A stretch of 64,000 bases of DNA from CAVUCE01 sp963739985 (lineage in GTDB: Bacteria > Bacteroidota > Ignavibacteria > Ignavibacteriales > Ignavibacteriaceae), in assembly GCA_963739985.1 (NCBI GenBank), contig CAVUCE010000005.1, positions 372,001 through 436,000 of the forward strand. Reading direction: 5' to 3'. Under the pieces are notes generated by a model. It ran no database searches, was not told the origin of the DNA, and saw only the letters and a list, made by a program, of their open reading frames with translations. Position numbers and translations under genes: made by a program. Numbering within the stretch: position 1 is the stretch's first letter; each line of letters begins with the position of its first letter. Positions 61,361 through 64,000 of this stretch are shown in pieces.

Positions 61361-61827
61361 CTTAAAATTTGTTTAAGTTTATTTTTAATTCTATTGATTT
61401 TTACACCAACATTATTCTCACTAATTCCGGTTAACTCTGCAATTTCCCGGTAAGAATAATCTTCTAAATAAAGAGAGATAATTGCTTTTTCCGCATCATT
61501 TAATTTTCGCAGGGCCGAGTACATCTTTTCTTCATTTTCCGAGGTTTCATTCCCTTCTGAAGGATGAAATTTTTCGGGAATATTTTCCTTGAATTCTACT
61601 ACAACATTCTTTTTTCTGAAGGCCGCGATTGCGGTATTTAAAGCGATTCTGTAAATCCAAGTAGAAACCTTTGATTCTTGCCTGAAGTTGGGGAAGGCTT
61701 TCCACAACTGTAAAATTACTTCCTGGAAAAGGTCTTCCCTATCTTCTACTGAATCGCGGTATAAACGACTGATTTTATGAATAATGTTTTGATGTTCATT
61801 TATTATTTTTAGAAAATCGTTTCCCAT
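61357..61827 (-). CDS. ECF-type RNA polymerase sigma factor
   Basis: 156 residues. Region 2 has YRDSVEDREDLFQEVILQLW and TWIYRIALNTAIAAFRKK. Region 4 has EKAIISLYLEDYSYREIAEL then TGISENNVGVKINRIKNKLK, a complete helix-turn-helix. It directs polymerase to a small stress regulon, probably including its own operon. A hairpin (CCGGGCTAAA with TTTAG-T-CCCGG, 61871-61901) lies in its leader. Confidence 0.94.
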   Translation of the reverse strand: MGNDFLKIINEHQNIIHKISRLYRDSVEDREDLFQEVILQLWKAFPNFRQESKVSTWIYRIALNTAIAAFRKKNVVVEFKENIPEKFHPSEGNETSENEEKMYSALRKLNDAEKAIISLYLEDYSYREIAELTGISENNVGVKINRIKNKLKQILR

Positions 61828-61870
61828 TATTTTTGGATAGTTTTATGATGAAATAAGCTATGATGTTTAT

Positions 61871-61901
61871 CCGGGCTAAAAACCGGATTATTTAGTCCCG
61901 G
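61871..61901 (-). promoter_or_regulatory. Leader hairpin upstream of the ECF sigma gene
   Basis: CCGGGCTAAA pairs with TTTAG(T)CCCGG over ten bases with one bulge, 44 bases before the sigma start. No T-run follows on either strand; it may influence translation or mRNA stability. Confidence 0.35.
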
Positions 61902-62115
61902 TAAAATCTTAATTATTGGTGTCATACAAACCTTCATTTCTTAAATTTACCTATTAGTTGCATAAAAACGGAAAAACTTACAATTGTTGACAAAATTTTT
62001 GAGAAGGGGAAATGTTGACAGTTTAACGGTTAGAATACTGGTCAATATCATTTTATCATAATTAATTATTTTATAGATTTGCATAATCCAAAAACGAAAA
62101 GAGTACAGAAGAACA

Positions 62116-63003
62116 ATGAAACAATACAGAGTATTGCTATTTTATAAATATGCTTCAGTTGAAAATCCGGAAGATCTTGTAAAAGAACATCTTGACTGGT
62201 GTTTGAATAATGATATTAAAGGCCGGGTTTATATTTCGTCCGAAGGCATAAATGGCACTGTTTCGGGTACAATCGAAAATATTGAAAAATATAAACAAAC
62301 CTTACGTTCTTATCCGCAATTCAGTGATATTATTTTTAAAGAAGATGAAGAAGAAAAACATGGTTTTGATAGAATGCATGTTCGGGTAAAAAAAGAACTT
62401 GTTTATTCCAAACTCGACGACACTTCATTGGAACATGGCGGAAAAAGATTGTCGCCTGAAGAGCTTCTTGAATTTTATGAAAACGGAAAAGATTTTGTAA
62501 TTGTTGACGCACGAAACTGGTACGAAAGTCAAATTGGGCATTTTAAAAATGCTGTTACTCCGCCGATGAAAAATTTTAGAGAGTGGAAAAAAGCCGTTGA
62601 TGATCTAAAAGAATTTAAAGATAAAACGGTAGTCACTTATTGCACGGGTGGAATAAGATGTGAGAAGGCTTCTGCTTACATGGTTGAGCAAGGCTTCAAA
62701 GACGTATATCAGCTTGATGGAGGAATAGTTACTTTTGCAAAAAAATATCCTGATACTGTTTGGCAAGGTAGTGTTTTTGTTTTTGATAATAGGCATGTGG
62801 TTGAACCGAATACAAAAAGCGAGCTTAAAAATGTTGCCGAATGTAGCTTTTGCGGTGAGCCTACTTCATATTACATAAATTGTCATAATCAAAATTGTGA
62901 CAAAATAATTGTAACCTGCCATAAATGTAAAGTTGAAAATGAGTATTGCTGTTCTGATGAATGCAGAAATTCTACTAACAAAAGAGATCGATATTACGGT
63001 TAA
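62116..63003 (+). CDS. trhO: tRNA uridine(34) hydroxylase TrhO (YceA/rhodanese family)
   Basis: 295 residues. An N-terminal ferredoxin-like domain (QYRVLLFYKYASVENPEDLV; GRVYISSEGINGTVSGT) precedes a rhodanese domain with active-site CTGGIRCEKASAYM. The C-terminus is cysteine-rich (CSFCGEPTSYY, CHNQNC, CHKC, CCSDEC), a zinc-binding extension common in this family. TrhO hydroxylates uridine 34 in tRNAs to ho5U in an oxygen-dependent way. Single gene. Confidence 0.94.
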   Translation: MKQYRVLLFYKYASVENPEDLVKEHLDWCLNNDIKGRVYISSEGINGTVSGTIENIEKYKQTLRSYPQFSDIIFKEDEEEKHGFDRMHVRVKKELVYSKLDDTSLEHGGKRLSPEELLEFYENGKDFVIVDARNWYESQIGHFKNAVTPPMKNFREWKKAVDDLKEFKDKTVVTYCTGGIRCEKASAYMVEQGFKDVYQLDGGIVTFAKKYPDTVWQGSVFVFDNRHVVEPNTKSELKNVAECSFCGEPTSYYINCHNQNCDKIIVTCHKCKVENEYCCSDECRNSTNKRDRYYG

Positions 63004-63223
63004 ATATATATTTCCTTTGGGTCATATTGAGTGCAGCGGAATATTTTAAAAGTAACTCGACTGGTTTTTTATATTCTTCTCTTAATTAATCTCTGAAGAT
63101 GATTAAGATTTTGGCTTTATTAAATAACATATTAACTTATTTAATAATTTAGGCTTACAAAATTATTTTACTTGGAATAAAAAAATATTTATGTAAATTA
63201 AAGTAACAATATTAAGGGGAAAC

Positions 63224-63727
63224 ATGAATATCTTTTCAAGTTTATTTGAACGTGTTAAGCCATGGGTAATTTCCATCCTACTTATACCGGTTTGTTATTA
63301 CTTGATTAGTCATATCGGAGAATATACATGGATAGACAATGCCGATTTGGTTATTCACGAAGGCGGGCATGTTATATTCATGATTTTTGGAAGATTTATT
63401 TATGCCGCTGGCGGTACCTTAATGCAAATTATTCTGCCGTCGTTAATCGCAATTTACTTCTTTAAAAATTATTACCGGACAGGCACACAAATTGGATTAC
63501 TTTGGCTTGGACAAAATTTAATAAATATTTCCGTATATGCGGCCGATGCTCAAGCTAGAAAACTTCATCTGCTTGGAGGTAGTAAAGTTCATCACGATTG
63601 GCATTTTATGCTAAGTGAATTAAATATCCTTTCATATGATAAACAAGTTAGCTATGTCTTTATAACTTTAGCTGTCATTGTTTTTGTCCTGGCTATTCTA
63701 ATGCCGCTAATTATTCGTGAATACTAA
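63224..63727 (+). CDS. Small membrane protein with HEGGH zincin-like motif
   Basis: 167 residues with hydrophobic segments at ~14-29, 50-80, 90-106 and 143-163. H45-E-G-G-H49 opens the second segment (LVIHEGGHVIFMIFGRF), followed by AAGGTLMQIILPSL, WLGQNLINISVYAADA and VHHDWHFML, which look like conserved positions. HExxH next to a membrane helix suggests an M50/site-2-protease-like or other membrane metalloprotease. The family is uncharacterised as far as I can tell. AAGGGGAAAC precedes the ATG. Confidence 0.7.
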   Translation: MNIFSSLFERVKPWVISILLIPVCYYLISHIGEYTWIDNADLVIHEGGHVIFMIFGRFIYAAGGTLMQIILPSLIAIYFFKNYYRTGTQIGLLWLGQNLINISVYAADAQARKLHLLGGSKVHHDWHFMLSELNILSYDKQVSYVFITLAVIVFVLAILMPLIIREY

Positions 63728-63951
63728 AAAGTAACTTTTAAAGCGTTTAAAAATATCCTTTCGTTTTAAAGAAACTAATATTTAATTCCTTTGGTCGCGT
63801 AAATTACAATCTGATATTATTCTTTAAAATAAATCCATTGATTATTTTACTTAAGTTTGCAGGTAATACTAAATGCTGCGATGTATCTTAAGCTTTTTTT
63901 AAAAACTGATTTTCACAAATAATTCTTATAGGTCACTGAGCCCGTCGAAGT

Positions 63952-64000
63952 GAGCAAAGTCGAGGGATGGTTCCCGAGCAAAGTCGAGGGATGGTTCCCG
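63952..64000. repeat. 24-bp tandem repeat running off the window end
   Basis: GAGCAAAGTCGAGGGATGGTTCCC appears in two exact tandem units (63952-63975, 63976-63999) and starts a third. Preceding it is CCCGTCGAAGTGA, a common intergenic repeat type. The 220 bases before hold no gene. Confidence 0.7.

Noticed and set aside
1..64000. tRNA, 5S/16S/23S rRNA, tmRNA or CRISPR array
   Set aside because: No T-loop/acceptor patterns, rRNA signatures or regularly spaced repeats were found by reading the gaps; only rnpB is a clear RNA gene.

Overview
The window looks like chromosome from a member of the Ignavibacteriota (Ignavibacteria/Chlorobi side of the FCB group). It is AT-rich. It encodes a secreted protein ending in a type IX secretion sorting domain (YPNPFNPSTTIKYSLPE... 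ending in KKMILLK), a long plant/Bacteroidetes-type IspG with a central insertion, an UpxY-type NusG paralogue and a TonB-dependent receptor with a carboxypeptidase-like plug extension. Several genes start at TTG or GTG. The lineage is inferred from these features, not from a search.

Layout. 0-10 kb: a fumarylacetoacetate-hydrolase family gene converges on a minus-strand housekeeping block (rnpB RNA, recJ, yebC-type regulator, ruvC, ruvA). Beyond it come a zinc-ribbon coiled-coil protein, a Nif3-family protein, ispG and a frameshifted DJ-1/PfpI gene. 10-17.2 kb: dnaG is followed by four uncharacterised plus-strand genes. Two are paralogues carrying a Lon-protease-like (S16) fold without an AAA+ ATPase; the second continues through one membrane helix into a C-terminal region predicted to be extracytoplasmic. 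They are followed by a protein resembling sigma-70 region 2 and a small soluble protein. This is the best candidate for an undescribed system. 17-31 kb: ferredoxin plus geranylgeranyl-reductase-like enzyme, a sulfur-handling pair (TauE/SafE exporter and beta-lactamase-fold/rhodanese fusion), a TonB receptor, a hybrid kinase, UDP-glucose dehydrogenase with UpxY, an HD exonuclease, a TPR protein, a sirtuin and rpiB. 31-43 kb: a beta-hydroxyacid dehydrogenase, MarC, a PLP decarboxylase, a 1027-residue multi-PAS kinase, an ADP-forming acyl-CoA synthetase and a T9SS cargo protein.

43.5-47.5 kb: a sigma-54 island. A PAS-PAS-AAA+ enhancer-binding protein lies upstream of a NifX/MTH1175-like gene and two small genes. 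A clear -24/-12 promoter and three TGTTGCA boxes lie between regulator and operon, recalling the ORP (orange protein) operons of Desulfovibrio. groES and a glutaredoxin follow. 48-54 kb: pyruvate:ferredoxin oxidoreductase with a dihydroorotate-dehydrogenase-like gene, then a free-standing B12-binding protein with the CarH photoreceptor motif, and a secreted H-type lectin. PFOR and the ADP-forming synthetase could together give acetate and ATP.

54-64 kb: two nearly identical 125-bp MITEs with perfect 15-bp terminal inverted repeats and 5-bp target duplications flank a DinB gene. The second has split an already decayed gene. Then come a DtxR-family regulator with a 26-bp palindromic operator, an Nramp transporter fused to a universal stress domain, exodeoxyribonuclease III, a frameshifted class II photolyase, an ECF sigma factor with a membrane partner, trhO and a small membrane protein with an HEGGH motif. 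Small genes missed by ordinary ORF calling are proposed at 7205-7276 (23 aa), 30598-30744 (48 aa) and, weakly, 5187-5294. No tRNA, 5S/16S/23S rRNA or CRISPR was seen.
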